Notes: a model not told the origin generated them from the sequence alone. A stretch of 64,000 nt of DNA from Imbricaverruca yamaguchii (GCA_034440575.1 JAOTOL010001661.1:5505501-5569500); one strand, 5' to 3'. Positions 49,970 to 60,790 are shown, counted from the first letter of the stretch. Translations and numbers: made by a program.

Positions 49970-50120
49970 CCAACAGGAGGTAAGCGCTCCAACCAACGGA
50001 GCTACCGGGGCGGCAAATGACAGTTCTTGCTGAACCTGTGTGGGAATTGAAGGTCTCGCAATCTTACGATTCAATTCCAAAATCCCTTCAAACGTCGAAA
50101 TACTCATTAACAAAAAAAAA
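49970..50120 (-). mobile_element. tRNA-like SINE fragments
   Basis: The minus strand from 50014 reads GCCGCCCCGGTAGCTCCGTT then GGTTGGAGCGC, a clear tRNA 5' end with A box. Further right, 50041-50085 reads a second B-box-like CTTCAATTCCC. The piece abuts the CR1 tail. Probably two tRNA-like fragments rather than one tRNA gene, because no acceptor-stem partner was found. Confidence 0.5.
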
Positions 50121-50394
50121 GCTCAGCAACCAACAACGACCTACAACAAATGACCAGTGGCGGCCATTAATGGAATAAATCGAGATCCTTGAAACAGGTT
50201 GTTATCGAGCGACATTAAACCCGGCGTGACGTCAGGAGTCTCCTCGCAGAAAGATTTACAAAATTCATTTTGAGGAATCACTGATATTTCTCTGGACCTT
50301 ATTAGCCTTCCCGAATAACATCTACGCACAGAGGTCTAGCAAAGGGGGTCTGTCCCGACCTTGGAACCAAAAGTACACCGGATCAAACGAGAAT

Positions 50395-51019
50395 GGGTCA
50401 TTCCACGTCAAATCGCACAAGAAATTCCCCGACCCCCTCCGATTTTGATGAAAATTGGTACACCTGTAGTACCAAGTAAAAGAACACATCACGCCAACTT
50501 TTAGCCCAGAGTGACCTCTGGGTCAGATCTAGAGGTCATTCTAGGTCACGATTTTTTACCGACTTGACATCAATAAATTGCAAATATCTCGTGTGTTATT
50601 TAACTTAGCAGAATGAAATTGGTGTCAAAGTGTGCAGAAGCCCTGGGCCATTCAGAAATATGGCAAACGTTGCACGTGACCTCCCCGTGACCTTTGACCT
50701 AACCAGGTCAAAGTATACAAATATATTTTTATATATGTTTGCCTGCCCCTAATTCGACGAAACGGTGCTATATTAATGGTCGTGATATTATCTAAGAACC
50801 TGCAAAAAAGAAAGGCGGAGACTTGAAAACTTTTTGAGATATCGGACTTCGAGTATTGTCATAGGACCAAATGCATGCATGTCCCGAGGCTATTTACCAT
50901 ATTATCGATGATAACTCTGGTTACCTTCGTCCGATTATCGTCAAATTTGTTGCGCAAGTCATCGGTGGCAAACTGAACTATTTTCCAGATTTTCAGGTTG
51001 ACATGACCTCACATGAACT
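50395..51019 (+). repeat. Left terminal inverted repeat
   Basis: About 625 bp, inner limit near CCTCACATGAACTAACATGA. It contains at least nine exact TGACCT/AGGTCA hexamers, including a perfect 1-bp-spaced direct pair TGACCTTTGACCT at 50688-50700. Confidence 0.88.
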
Positions 51020-51022
51020 AAC

Positions 51023-52021
51023 ATGACCTTGGGAAGTTTGTATTGCCTAAATACATGCAATATTGCAACTTACGTGAATATTCATGGCCATGATATGATT
51101 CATGATAACCGAGAAATCGATAACATTGAGTACCGAAGGTGGACTAATACTGATAGGTCCACCTTAGAGGTGGTTACGCAAACTTCTGAAGATTTTGTGC
51201 GATCATTTTGCGAGCAGCTGGAAATACTTGTAAAGCATGATTTTGTCTCCCGTGCCCAAGGCAATTATCTGAAAGGCCTAAAGGAAACACTAGCTCCTGC
51301 AGAGGTAATTGTTATTGGAGATTTTTCCGAAAACTACGCTATGGTTACACAGGATGAGGTACAGTCCCATCACTGGAACAAACTGCAGGTGACAATCCAT
51401 CCGTTTGTGGCTTATTGGCGAAACAACGCAGGGGACCTCAAACATTTTTCTTACTCTGCCATTTCCGACTGCCTGACGCATGATACTGTGGCTCTCCACC
51501 TGTTTCAAGGAAAACTCATTGAGCGCCTGGAAGCAGAATTAGGCCAGCGCCCCAAGAAGATATTTTATTTTTCAGATGGGGCTGCCTCGCTATACAAAAA
51601 TTGTAAGAATTTCCTAAATTTGGCAGAGCATTCCGTCGACTTTGGAATAGACGCCGAGTGGCAGTTCTTCGCAACCGCTCACGGAAAGGGACCGTGTGAT
51701 GGCATTGGTGGGACGTTGAAAAGGTTAGCTAAAAAGGGAAGTCTGCAAGGAACTCTGATTGAGATCCCGGACCAGTTTTATCAGTTTGTAAAAAACCATG
51801 CCACCGGCACGTGCGTGGAGTATTTTCCCAAAACCGAGTGGGTCAAAGAAACTAAAGCGTTGAATGACAGATTCGCAGCTGCTCGCACAATACCGGGAAC
51901 AAGGAATGTCCATCGTGTTACTCCGTCTCCACGTAATGGTATGGTGGTTGTGAGATGGTTTTCCGGCAGTGAGACGGGCCGTGAGGTACGTGTGGCGAAA
52001 AAGGTTGGTAGTTCTTCGTGA
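51023..52021 (+). CDS. Transposase-like protein of the TIR element
   Basis: 332 open codons, recognised as a family very common in invertebrate genomes and generally transposon-derived. Landmarks are YRRWTNTDRSTLEVVTQT 37-54, VIVIGDFSENYA 95-106, FYFSDGAASLYKNCKNFLNL 181-200, and AHGKGPCDGIGGTLKR 219-234. D100, D185 and D226 are candidates for the acidic metal ligands of a DDE/DDD-type catalytic core. The ORF starts right at the inner edge of the left TIR. An N-terminal zinc-binding part and C-terminal part seen in longer relatives seem to be missing, so activity is doubtful although no stop interrupts the core. Confidence 0.82.
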   Translation: MTLGSLYCLNTCNIATYVNIHGHDMIHDNREIDNIEYRRWTNTDRSTLEVVTQTSEDFVRSFCEQLEILVKHDFVSRAQGNYLKGLKETLAPAEVIVIGDFSENYAMVTQDEVQSHHWNKLQVTIHPFVAYWRNNAGDLKHFSYSAISDCLTHDTVALHLFQGKLIERLEAELGQRPKKIFYFSDGAASLYKNCKNFLNLAEHSVDFGIDAEWQFFATAHGKGPCDGIGGTLKRLAKKGSLQGTLIEIPDQFYQFVKNHATGTCVEYFPKTEWVKETKALNDRFAAARTIPGTRNVHRVTPSPRNGMVVVRWFSGSETGREVRVAKKVGSSS

Positions 52022-52620
52022 ATATACGGTACTGCTGTTCAACTTGTTTTATGGTCGCGGCTATTTGCATATCAGAAACATTTACTGGCCCTCCCGATAA
52101 AATGTTAGTACGAAACGCACGCGAGCTGAAACAATATATTCAGGCTATAAAAACCGAGGAAACATATTTTTTTGCGAAAAACTTTTGCCAAAATAAAGAT
52201 AGAAATATAATTTTGTTACAATTCTATTTTCCTCGTCAGGCCGCGTTGATTGATGTATCACATGACTTAGCTAGCTGAACATTTGATCCTGACCCCAGTT
52301 TACCTCCAGGTCACCCTAAACCGAGGTCAAGTGATGATCTAGCTTGATCATATTATACATCATGATTAACCAGAGGATCTCGATGGCATTAAAATTATTT
52401 CTCTATCTTGATTCTATATAAAGTTATTGACGAAAGTGTGACATGACCTCATAGTGACCTCACGTGACCTTGCAGAAGACACTTGTTCAAAATAGAACTT
52501 GGCTCGTTTGGAGTAGCCTAACCTAACTAGGTAATATAGCTTGTACGAGCCAAATTCAGCGTTTTTTGTTCAGGAAAATATTTGTGTTTCCCTGTTGGCT
52601 TGTAATGGAGAGGTCACTGC
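52022..52620. other. Transposon interior without coding support
   Basis: Non-coding interior with further TGACCT repeats, three of them starting at 52444, 52455 and 52465. A short frame at 52018-52278 lacks a recognised domain. Confidence 0.6.
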
Positions 52621-53260
52621 CAGGTCATGTGAGGTCAGGTCAACTTCAAAATCTGTCAAATAGTTCAGCTTGCCACCGATGATTTGCCCACCAAATTTGA
52701 CGATAATCGGACCAAGGAAACCAGAGTTATCATCGATGATATGGTAAATAGCATCGGGGCATGCTTCGATTTGGTCCTATGACAATACCTACTCAAAGGC
52801 CGATATCTCAAAAAGTTTTAGAGTCTCCGCCTTTCTTTTTGCACGCTCTTAGATAATATCAGGACCATTAATTCAGCCACGTTTAGTCGAATTAGGGGTA
52901 GGCAAACATATAGAAAAATGCATTTTTATACTTTGACCTCGTTAGGTCAAGGGTCACGGAGAGGTCACGTGCCACTTTTGCCATGTTTCTGAATGGCCAA
53001 GGGTTTCTGCGCACTTTAACACCAATGTCGTTCCGCTAAGTTAATTAACATCTAATATATATGCATTTGATTGTTGTCAAGTCGGTAAAAATAGGCGACC
53101 TAGGATGACCTCTAAATCTGGCCCCAGAGGTCACCCAGGGCTGAAAGTTGGCGTGTGAGGTTCGTTCACTTGGCACTACAGGTGTATCAATTTTCATAAA
53201 GATCGGAGGGGGTCGGGTTCAAAATAGCCAATTCTTGTGCGATTTGACGTGGAATGCCCC
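52621..53260 (-). repeat. Right terminal inverted repeat
   Basis: About 640 bp, inverse of 50395-51019. It includes AGGTCAAGGGTCA at 52944-52956, the diverged counterpart of the left-end pair. Confidence 0.88.
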
Positions 53261-53264
53261 GAAT

Positions 53265-54745
53265 GTCAAGAAATTTCGTTATCCAGTTATAAATGTTTGG
53301 TACGTTTCGTGGGGCGGAAGCTTTCTATATTTCTTCAGTTCTTTGGGATCACCCCCCCCTCCCCGCTCGAGGAAACTCCTGGCTTGGTCTCCGTTTATGC
53401 ACCAACTGGAATACAAATGGAGATGCGGACAAAATTCACGACCATGCACACTTCACACCTCTGATCAGCACTTCCTTTTAGCAGTCGGAGGGTGCTGCGT
53501 CTTCATGGAGGCACAAGCCCCTAGTTCAGATTTCCCACCTGGACCCGGTTGGTTGGTTGGTCCGCTATTGGAGTTTAAGGGCGCATCGACTGCATCAATG
53601 GCTACCGCCGAGCGGACTGACGGTGATGATGACCAGGCGGACCGACGGTGATGGCTAATCAGGGATGTATTTAAAGAGGTCGGCGGTGGTGGTCGACCTC
53701 GCTTTTGGCTTTTGCGAACCTCTGGAGCAGCGCGAGAGGCCAGGGCCAGAGACATATCAATCTACGAAATCACCATGGCGACAACAAAAAGGTCAATAAT
53801 GCTCTTTATTGCGACCGAAGCTATTGTCGAGCTCTCACGAACATACACGGGGCCTTACGAACGTCTACTGGCCCTTAGGAATATCACACACGCTCATGCA
53901 TGCACTGCCCCTTACGAGCGTGTCCGGACAAACACCCGAGTCCCTATAAATGTTGACGGGTCCTTGCGAGTGTGCTCAGACCCACACGAACCTTACGAAA
54001 TATCGCGCGCAAATCTCTGACAATGGTCATCAGAAAACCAATCGTCAAATGGTGAAGGAACACACGCTCTAAATCGTAAATCTGCTTTCAATGGTTTCCA
54101 GCTGATGCACATTGTGTGCTGCGCAAGATCAGATAATTATTTATGTTTCTGGCGGTGGTCAGGTTATGACCTCCCTGATCGGAGGTTCCGACAAGGTATG
54201 CTAATAACTTTAGCTTATAGAGCATAAGATGTGTCAGCTCGGCATCAATCCCATACGGTCCCTTTTCGCAGATTTAGAGTATCCGTACACGCGGTAATCT
54301 GCCAGAACTCAGGTTTTGTCCGACTGTTATCATATTAGGATTCAGTGTCCACACATAACCCTCGCTACAATAACAGCGAAGAGCAATTCTATGACACGAT
54401 TGCGACGAAAAATTAATGCTACAACAAAGCTTTCATCGACTACATTGCGACATATGTCCAGTACTTTGACATTAGGCTACAGGTTAGTATTGGCTAAGAG
54501 CGGCGGAAAAATGTGGGCGGTGATCAGAGCAGATTTTTAAGCGAACTCCTTCCCGTTAACTCCATATTTTTTTTTAAACAAAATGTCCGAGCTCTAGCTC
54601 GGGTGGCTTTATGGACCAGGATCCCATGCTAATCCCGCTGCGTGAAACATGGCCAGGTCACCCGATCCGTAAATTCCAGTTCAACTGCAAAATTTTGACC
54701 GAACTTTGCATGGCGCAGTCAAGCAATAAACTATACAGGCTCCTC
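53265..54745. other. No recognised gene; SINE tail and weak repeats
   Basis: A SINE-tail motif in minus sense is at about 53540-53600 (GGTTGGTTGGTTGG then GAGTTTAAGGGCGCATCGAC). A weak CCTTACGAACGTGT-like repeat spans 53840-53995. No gene is supported. Confidence 0.5.
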
Positions 54746-54749
54746 GGTG

Positions 54750-54905
54750 CAACGTGACCGGCCTAATCCGGCCATCTGTCAACCGACCCTATCAACCGGG
54801 GAGGTGGAGCGGGTGGGGGGTGTTAAGGGACTCGAGCCGTCTTGGCAGGACAGGGGAGACCAATGCAGGCCAGCGCTCCGGGTAACTAAGTTACCGAGGC
54901 TTAAA
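54750..54905 (-). mobile_element. tRNA-derived SINE fragment
   Basis: The minus strand reads GCCTCGGTAACTTAGTTACC (A-box region) and, about 45 bp on, GACGGCTCGAGTCCC (B box), then a C-rich body. Confidence 0.6.
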
Positions 54906-55369
54906 TAGTTCATAAGGTTAATGGTTGTGACACGAGTGTGTGCGCGTTCAGGGGGAACATTCCAACACTCTTGACGGTTAGGTTAGGCACTTGCCGTGGC
55001 AGCAACGTTGCGCAGCAGTATTTGTCTTCGCAGTTGTCAAGTCGCGATAACGTCAGTCATGTTCATGCTGCAGCAGTCATGCTGCATCGCATTGATATCG
55101 TGTACCAGTAACGTGATATTGTGCAGCATTTGCATTCGAGGTCATGCCTTCGCAGAAAAATTCGTAGCAGCATAGAATTCGTACTCGTGCCGTCGAACCT
55201 GGCTTTCGAATCAGAAGGGACACAAAAAATATACAGTTGGTGACAACGTTAATTATTTCTGTCGGATAGACCATAAAAAACTTGAATTGTTACATACTGT
55301 CACGCTGTCCTGCATGCGGTACATTTTCATTTCCTGGCGCAGGCTTCCAGTAAATTTTGTACCTAGTAC

Positions 55370-55515
55370 AAGCGATCCATGCGGCAACTCATATTTCACT
55401 GCCATCTGCACCTGCCAACCGCTCGTCCCTGGAGCCCACAGGTCAGGCGACATGAAGTGGTGAGACCAGTGGATGGTGGATCGAACACGGCAAAGCACAG
55501 CGGGTGCATTGAGAG
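55370..55515 (-). CDS. Possible exon of an unidentified gene
   Basis: After an acceptor-like CACTTGCAG, two frames are open. One reads LNAPAVLCRVRSTIHWSHHF then MSPDLWAPGTSGWQVQMAVK, ending at a donor GTACAA. The other reads LSMHPLCFAVFDPPSTGLTT and could leave at CAG|GTGCAG. Composition is more coding-like than the surroundings, but the frame is ambiguous and no family is recognised. It may belong with 55746-55944. Confidence 0.25.
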
Positions 55516-55745
55516 CTGCAAGTGTCGGCACGTAACCCACTTCTTGAATAAAACACGTTACCATTTCATATTAAATGTGGTGGTTGAAGCTAGCGAACAT
55601 ACATTCTAAGAGGGCTGCTCCTGACTGCAGGATGTAGAAATTCAACTGCTGCAAAAACCAACTTCATCGGACTTAATCAGGTTTAGTTGGGCTCGGTTAA
55701 ATCGTGTTGGACCTGCATAGTGTATATGTACGAGGGCAGACTCAC

Positions 55746-55944
55746 TCGGGTCTCGCCTTCGCCCCGAATACGAGCCCACACTGCGCCGTGGATCCGCATG
55801 GGACCCTGCACGTAGCGCGCGATCACCGGTGTGAACACATGACCAGCCACTGGCAACGACCGACGGAAGGCCGCCATACGGCATCGGCACCAAAGGCCGG
55901 GCCGTGCCACACAGACGCCGGCAATCTTCAGACACACGTCCGAC
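55746..55944 (-). CDS. Candidate exon of an unidentified gene
   Basis: 199 bp between an acceptor GGAATAG and a consensus donor GTGAGT. One frame is open for 66 codons: SDVCLKIAGVCVARPGLWCR, CRMAAFRRSLPVAGHVFTPV, IARYVQGPMRIHGAVWARIR, GEGETR. About two thirds of third positions are G or C, unlike nearby intergenic DNA. No family was recognised. Confidence 0.35.
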
Positions 55945-56212
55945 CTATTCCAGTCCAGAATACCTGTCCATGGTGGCACTGACGCAACAGTCAACTAAAC
56001 AAGGCTCCACGTGATGTAGGCAAAACCAACGCCATGAGCATCCTGCAGTTATGCGCAACTTTTGACAATCTTCCAACTCCACGTGGTCGCCTCGGATGTC
56101 ACGGACCATTCCATTGTACCACAGAGATCGCTCCACGAGTTCAAGCCCGTTCATTATCTGGTGCGCATCAACACACTGTTCTACACACAGCCAGGGGTGA
56201 GCAACGCACAGT

Positions 56213-56440
56213 CTATTCACGAACGCCGGCCATGAAGTTCTTCTGAAGCTTCAGCAGCACTCGCTCATTGGCGACGCGCACTACCGCGGGCGTGATGGTG
56301 TTGCTACGGGTCAGCTGCGCCACGAACCGGCACTCGCGCAGCAGCATCTCCCGGTAGACACGCAGGTATAAATCCATCAGCATTCGGTCGCGCATGTGCA
56401 TGGATGCGGCGCCGACACGGGACTTCCGCCGGTACGGCAT
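56213..56440 (-). CDS. Candidate first exon of an unidentified gene
   Basis: The ATG at 56440-56438 sits in a good context (GCCGCCATGCC) and opens 75 codons: MPYRRKSRVGAASMHMRDRM, LMDLYLRVYREMLLRECRFV, AQLTRSNTITPAVVRVANER, VLLKLQKNFMAG. The sequence is basic and predicted helical, with strong GC third-position bias. A GTTCGT donor before the stop is weak. A possible next exon is 56060-56180 (acceptor GTGTGTAG; VDAHQIMNGLELVERSLWYN, GMVRDIRGDHVELEDCQK). Function unknown. Confidence 0.38.
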   Translation of the reverse strand: MPYRRKSRVGAASMHMRDRMLMDLYLRVYREMLLRECRFVAQLTRSNTITPAVVRVANERVLLKLQKNFMAGVRE

Positions 56441-56534
56441 GGCGGCTAGCCACTACAGCCTAAAGAATATCGTGCAAGTTAAAAACCGAATACAACAACA
56501 ACAAAGCGGCTGTCTCATCACAAATCACCAACAT

Positions 56535-57095
56535 ATTAACAGAAATGATGCAATTAGGTGTCATCGATTCAAAATGAATGTTAACCACAGCAGGGCAAGG
56601 TTAAGACAGTCTTCCTTCACCAACAGGGTAACAGAACACTAGAGCCAGCTGCCAGAAACCATCAGTAGCAGCACATGGAAGATTTTTGAAGTCAGCATAG
56701 ACAATCATAAGAATAGAGAGCTTGCTTTTCAGTGTTCCAGGGAGGGCTGATCGACGGATTTGGTGGGCAACTGGTTGAGCATGTGGAGTGCAGCCAAGAT
56801 GGGCCCTTGTGGCTCATAGTTGCACTGATCTTTTATGTTGGTTGGTTATTGGTTTTACGACACATCGACCGTTGAGTCATGTAGCGTCGCCAATCTCTTG
56901 GTTGGTTATTGGTTTTACGACACATCGACCGTTGAGTCATGTAGCGTCGCCAATCTCTCACGCCGATTGGTCGCGGGTGAAGAGTAGCGGCAGGTGAGAC
57001 TCGAACCCACAACCTTTCGATTGTGAGACGAGCAACTTACCACTAGGCTACTCGTCCCCGATCTTTTATGTCTTTATGTCTTTTATGTCATTGTG
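56535..57095 (+). mobile_element. 5'-truncated CR1 3' end
   Basis: Starts in the last codons of RT: NRNDAIRCHRFKMNVNHSRA and RLRQSSFTNRVTEH, then a stop. It runs through a 3' UTR with GATGGGCCCTTGTGGCTCAT to a CTTTTATGTCTTTATGTC tail. It is closest to the copy at 13970-15995. The tail is split by a SINE (56838-57059). Confidence 0.88.
56838..57059 (-). mobile_element. SINE family A inserted in a CR1 tail
   Basis: The minus strand reads a good tRNA-like head: GGGGACGAGTAGCCTAGTGG, the variable part, then GGTTGTGGGTTCGAGTCTCA. The body GGCGTGAGAGATTGGCGACG and an AATAACCAACC tail follow. The 11-bp GATCTTTTATG, part of the CR1 tail, flanks it at 56827-56837 and 57060-57070. The 60-bp tail is tandemly duplicated (56838-56897 and 56898-56957). 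Confidence 0.9.
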
Positions 57096-57639
57096 AGCCA
57101 TGTACGAGTGAGTCAGTCAATCCATAGAGCGGACGAGGGATCGCATTGCTAAATCCTGTAATTGCTTGCAACGATAGTGTTGGTACAGCATATCCAAAGC
57201 CGACACCTCCACTCCCCATCCCCCAAAAAATGTCACATTGATTCCACACACAGAAGATGGGGACATAACCAGCAAATGTGATGGAGACATTTTATGCATT
57301 GATACCATGTTGAGAATATTCCCTGTTCTGTGTGATATTGTTTGCTCTTATTTAGATAGTCAAGTTTCTCTATTGCTGAACTATTATTTGATGCAGTTTT
57401 TGAAATTATTTTTGGTTCTGGTTAGGTATGTATAAAGAGTTAGGGAAACATGCTGTTTATGGATAATTATCATCCAGAACATTGTCCTCTTGTTTTTATC
57501 ATTGGAGGTTGAATGGTGATGCTCGACAATTTCAAGATCCACTAGAAAGTGCAAGCTAAGATTCTGCTACAGGTTGAAATAGTTTTTAAAAAAACCTGTT
57601 ATGTCCAAATGACTGCAAAATTTTCCTCTCCATATCACA

Positions 57640-57815
57640 GATTAAGAACAACTCTGGGTTCTTTTATGATGCATTCAACTGCTAGGTCATCAGCATCTCC
57701 AACCTCTCATGCCAATTGGTTGCTGTGGACTTGGTAATCCTGCCAACCATGGGATTCAAATCAACGATTTTGCGACCAAGAATTCAACACCCTAACTGAG
57801 CTACTGCAGCACACA
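57640..57815 (-). mobile_element. tRNA-derived SINE, related family
   Basis: The minus strand reads GCAGTAGCTCAGTTAGGGTG (A box), then GTTGATTTGAATCCCATGG (B box), then CAATTGGCATGAGAGGTTGG. The last part resembles the body of family A in diverged form. The tail end is near 57640. Confidence 0.75.
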
Positions 57816-57819
57816 TTCT

Positions 57820-58630
57820 GGATTAAAAAGCAGAAACCCAACCATTTGTGCATGCTAGTTATGCAATACATTGGCATAGGCCAGGTTAGGTTCACTGCTA
57901 AATGTGTGTATTAAATTAATTAATGGTGATAAATGCTAAAAAAGGACATAGCCTAACCTAATCTAGCATAGTATAATATCCAACGTAGGAAAATTCTTTA
58001 AATTAAATGGCCAATAAAATGGATACAATTCGTGTTCCATGCAAATTTTTCCTATGCAAATCATTTCCTATGCTAAGCTCCTCTAAAAGCCATTGTTGGC
58101 TGGTGGTTTTGCTCACAAACTGAAAAGCAAGCATTTGCTGAGGAAATGAGTGGCTACCACTTCATCTGAAACATGTTAATAAATAGTGCATAGCAAAACC
58201 AATTCCAAGAACTCACAAATTACCTTGCATCACAGGCTTAGCTGACTTTTTCACCCTAGGGCAGTGTGAAATTTTTCAAGAAAATGGGTGGAAATACCAC
58301 CTAATGAAAGTTGAATCGACCTCCCTGTCTATGGCTTTTGTGACATCCTTGCCTACTAGCTGCTAATTATGAAGCCAACATGAACTTAACTGAAGACATC
58401 CTGATGCCCTTCAACAATTCAAATATGCCATAGTTGGGATGCACCAATGACATCTGATCAGGAAATTTCCTGAAACCGTATCACAGAGCCTCTTCTGTTT
58501 CAGATATTCTACCCAGTATCCTGAAACCTGGTGTCATCCAGCACTCCTTAAGTCCTTATTCAGCAAGCAATGAAGCCCTGCACTGAATACAATATGCAAG
58601 GCTATCAAAGTTGCTCAGTGATAAATGATT
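57820..58630. other. No recognised gene
   Basis: AT-rich. Short TTAGG/CCTAA runs occur at 57885-57895 and 57950-57962. No coding support. Confidence 0.5.
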
Positions 58631-58634
58631 CCAC

Positions 58635-59079
58635 TTTCTGAATATACTACTTTCTGGACACTCAATCGACATCCTTCTTCAAGAAGTATCAGCATCCTGC
58701 TCATCGATATGAAGTATTTGTGTCTCCTTTGTAACAGTATCTTGTTTATAAATAGCATGTGCATGCCCTCAATACGGAATGGTATTACACGAACATTTTG
58801 CAATACAATTTTGTGTAAAGGGATCACCTATGTGATATGGGACACAATACCAGTTCATCATAGTTATTATTCTCCTTATCCCGATTTACATCTTTTCTTA
58901 AATTATGAATCTTAAAACAAATGATAAAGTCCAGTCATAATCACCTACACCATCAACTCAATATTAGTCTGAAAGACATCAAAACATTTTAAATTACACT
59001 AATTACATGTCAAATTTTGACATCCTGCTATGCTCATTTCGACATCTTACACCTAATGAAAAACCAATATTCTAACCCT
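58635..59079 (+). repeat. Unclassified ~0.44-kb interspersed repeat, copy 2
   Basis: Same orientation as 35185-35620 and alignable from ACTCAATCGACATCCTTC to ACCTAATGAAAAACCA, with moderate divergence and several small indels. No open frame is conserved between the copies, which argues against coding. Confidence 0.88.
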
Positions 59080-60040
59080 GCCCTAGGGGCACCAAGTTCT
59101 TGAATTTCTTGAGGTGAAACAGGAATGGATATTTCAGCACAATGATTTTATAAAAGTATTTTGATATTAATGCTATTGCCAATTATGTTCACAGTGGAAA
59201 GCCCTAATTACATGACAAAGTTTTGAGATGCAACAAATCCCAGCAATTTTTTTTTTCTTTCAAACTCTCATCATATGGTACCCTAAAGTTGTGGCCAATA
59301 AACCCACATTGGTTGATTGATTGAATGCAAATGTTTCATATATTAATGTAACACTTCACATATTTAATCAATAGCAGCACACAAACCTTCAATTAGTGAA
59401 CGTATACAGCAGATAGCTCCGTCGCTAAAAGCGCCCAGTTCCACTCGTGTAAAGGGCCTTGGTTCCACTCGTCTTGTTGAAAACGGCGCCTTCCGCGCGT
59501 TCGTGGCGCCGATCAGTTCAAGCTCAATGGGTTGATACTACTATAATACCACACCGCCGAGTAACAATGAGAAGATGGCTGGCTTTACGCAGCCACCGAG
59601 CATGGGGGCCAGGAGTAAACCAACATTTTTATGAGGATATTTTATAAATGCCTCATAACCCGCACATAGCTTCACGCAGGCATCACCACAATAATCACGC
59701 AACATGCCGAGTTCATCCCATGTCATGGTTGCCAGCGAGTTGTGTTACGTGTTCGGCGCCAGCTGGGAAGACAAGCTATATTGTTGCGAAATGCGAGACT
59801 GATATAAATCGCGGGATAGACTGAACCCATGTTGGGCCCTGGTAGTGTTCCTCACTGAGCAAACGGTACAGTTCTTGTCGGCAGGGGGCATGTTGGGCCC
59901 ATGTCGGCTTGCCCAGTCGCGCACAGTGCCCAAGCCGGGCCGGTCAAAATACTGGCTGGGTCAATGAGTCATTTATTACGGCAAAACCTAGTCAATTGAT
60001 CACATTCCTGCCATCACATTAGATACAATTGTAAAGCAAC
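59080..60040. other. No recognised gene
   Basis: Short frames only; a minus frame at 59745-59933 is not supported. Confidence 0.5.
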
Positions 60041-60043
60041 TAG

Positions 60044-60790
60044 CTACCTAGTTGCATGGTTGAAGCTGATAGCACGCACGAAGGTTGCACGGCTAATTGT
60101 GTCGCGTGCTTGACCAGGAAGTGCATTCCACTGGAGAGTGGAACGGTAGGAGAAGCCCCGCTGGGTAGCTGCTAATCCACACCGTTGCAAGTGAAGTGCC
60201 CCAGCATCGGTAGCACGAGTGCTTCTCTCCGACACAGCCGAGAGTTCAACAAACATTTCCCTGATGGCAGGCGGGCAGTTCGCGCCGTCTGTGGCTTTGT
60301 GGGCGTTGTACAGGTCACGGTGTCGCACCATCTCCTCAATCCTATCCCAGCCTAACTCGCGCAGAGAGGACGAGATGTGATCGTGCTTCCAACTTCCAGT
60401 GACCAGCCTAGCGGCGAAGTTTATGCACTTCTGCACTCACTTCACGCGGCACGCATCTGCCCCACCCCACACGGTTAGTTAGTTAGTTATTTGGGCTTTA
60501 GGGCGTATCAACCCCACCCCACACGGAAAGGCAGTACAGGATATGGGGGAACACATGGACTTGGACGAGGAGCTTCAGGACTTCAGGGGTGAAGTGCTGC
60601 CGGAATTTGAAGAGGGACACGATGATGGCGGTGCACTTCCGGATGATGTAGGATATGTGCCTCTCCCACGTCAGCTGCTGGTCAGGAATACTCCGAGCAC
60701 TTTCACTGTTGGGGCCGGGTGGATAGATTTTTCCTAGATCATGATGTGAAAACCTGAAGCTTTTTTTAGAGAAGATCTGGGATTTGGGTG
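60044..60790 (-). pseudogene. LINE RT C-terminal remnant
   Basis: 130 open codons at 60436-60044 read MQKCINFAARLVTGSWKHDH, then a spacer, then ATQRGFSYRSTLQWNALPGQ, the C-terminal region typical of Jockey/CR1-like RTs. Upstream on the same strand, 60740-60530 reads LTWERHISYIIRKCTAIIVS and FRQHFTPEVLKLLVQVHVFP in one shifted frame. The two parts are separated by a 37-bp insertion at 60475-60511. The catalytic domain is absent. This is a different family from the CR1 copies at 14 and 47 kb. Confidence 0.85.
60475..60511 (-). mobile_element. 37-bp SINE-tail insertion with 15-bp target duplication
   Basis: The insert TTAGTTAGTTAGTTATTTGG, then GCTTTAGGGCGTATCAA, is the recurrent SINE 3' motif in minus sense. 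Perfect CCCCACCCCACACGG flanks it at 60460-60474 and 60512-60526. It interrupts the RT remnant. Confidence 0.9.

Larger units (their letters stand above)
50395..53260. mobile_element. DNA transposon with ~0.63-kb terminal inverted repeats and 4-bp TSD
   Basis: The outer ends read GGGTCATTCCACGTCAAATC on the left and, in reverse complement, GGGGCATTCCACGTCAAATC on the right. They stay alignable for about 625-640 bp inward, with scattered differences. The 4 bp GAAT lies immediately outside each end (50391-50394 and 53261-53264). Total length is 2866 bp. One ORF fills the middle. Long TIRs plus a 4-bp duplication are compatible with the Sola superfamily, but the assignment is inferred, not proven. 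Confidence 0.9.
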
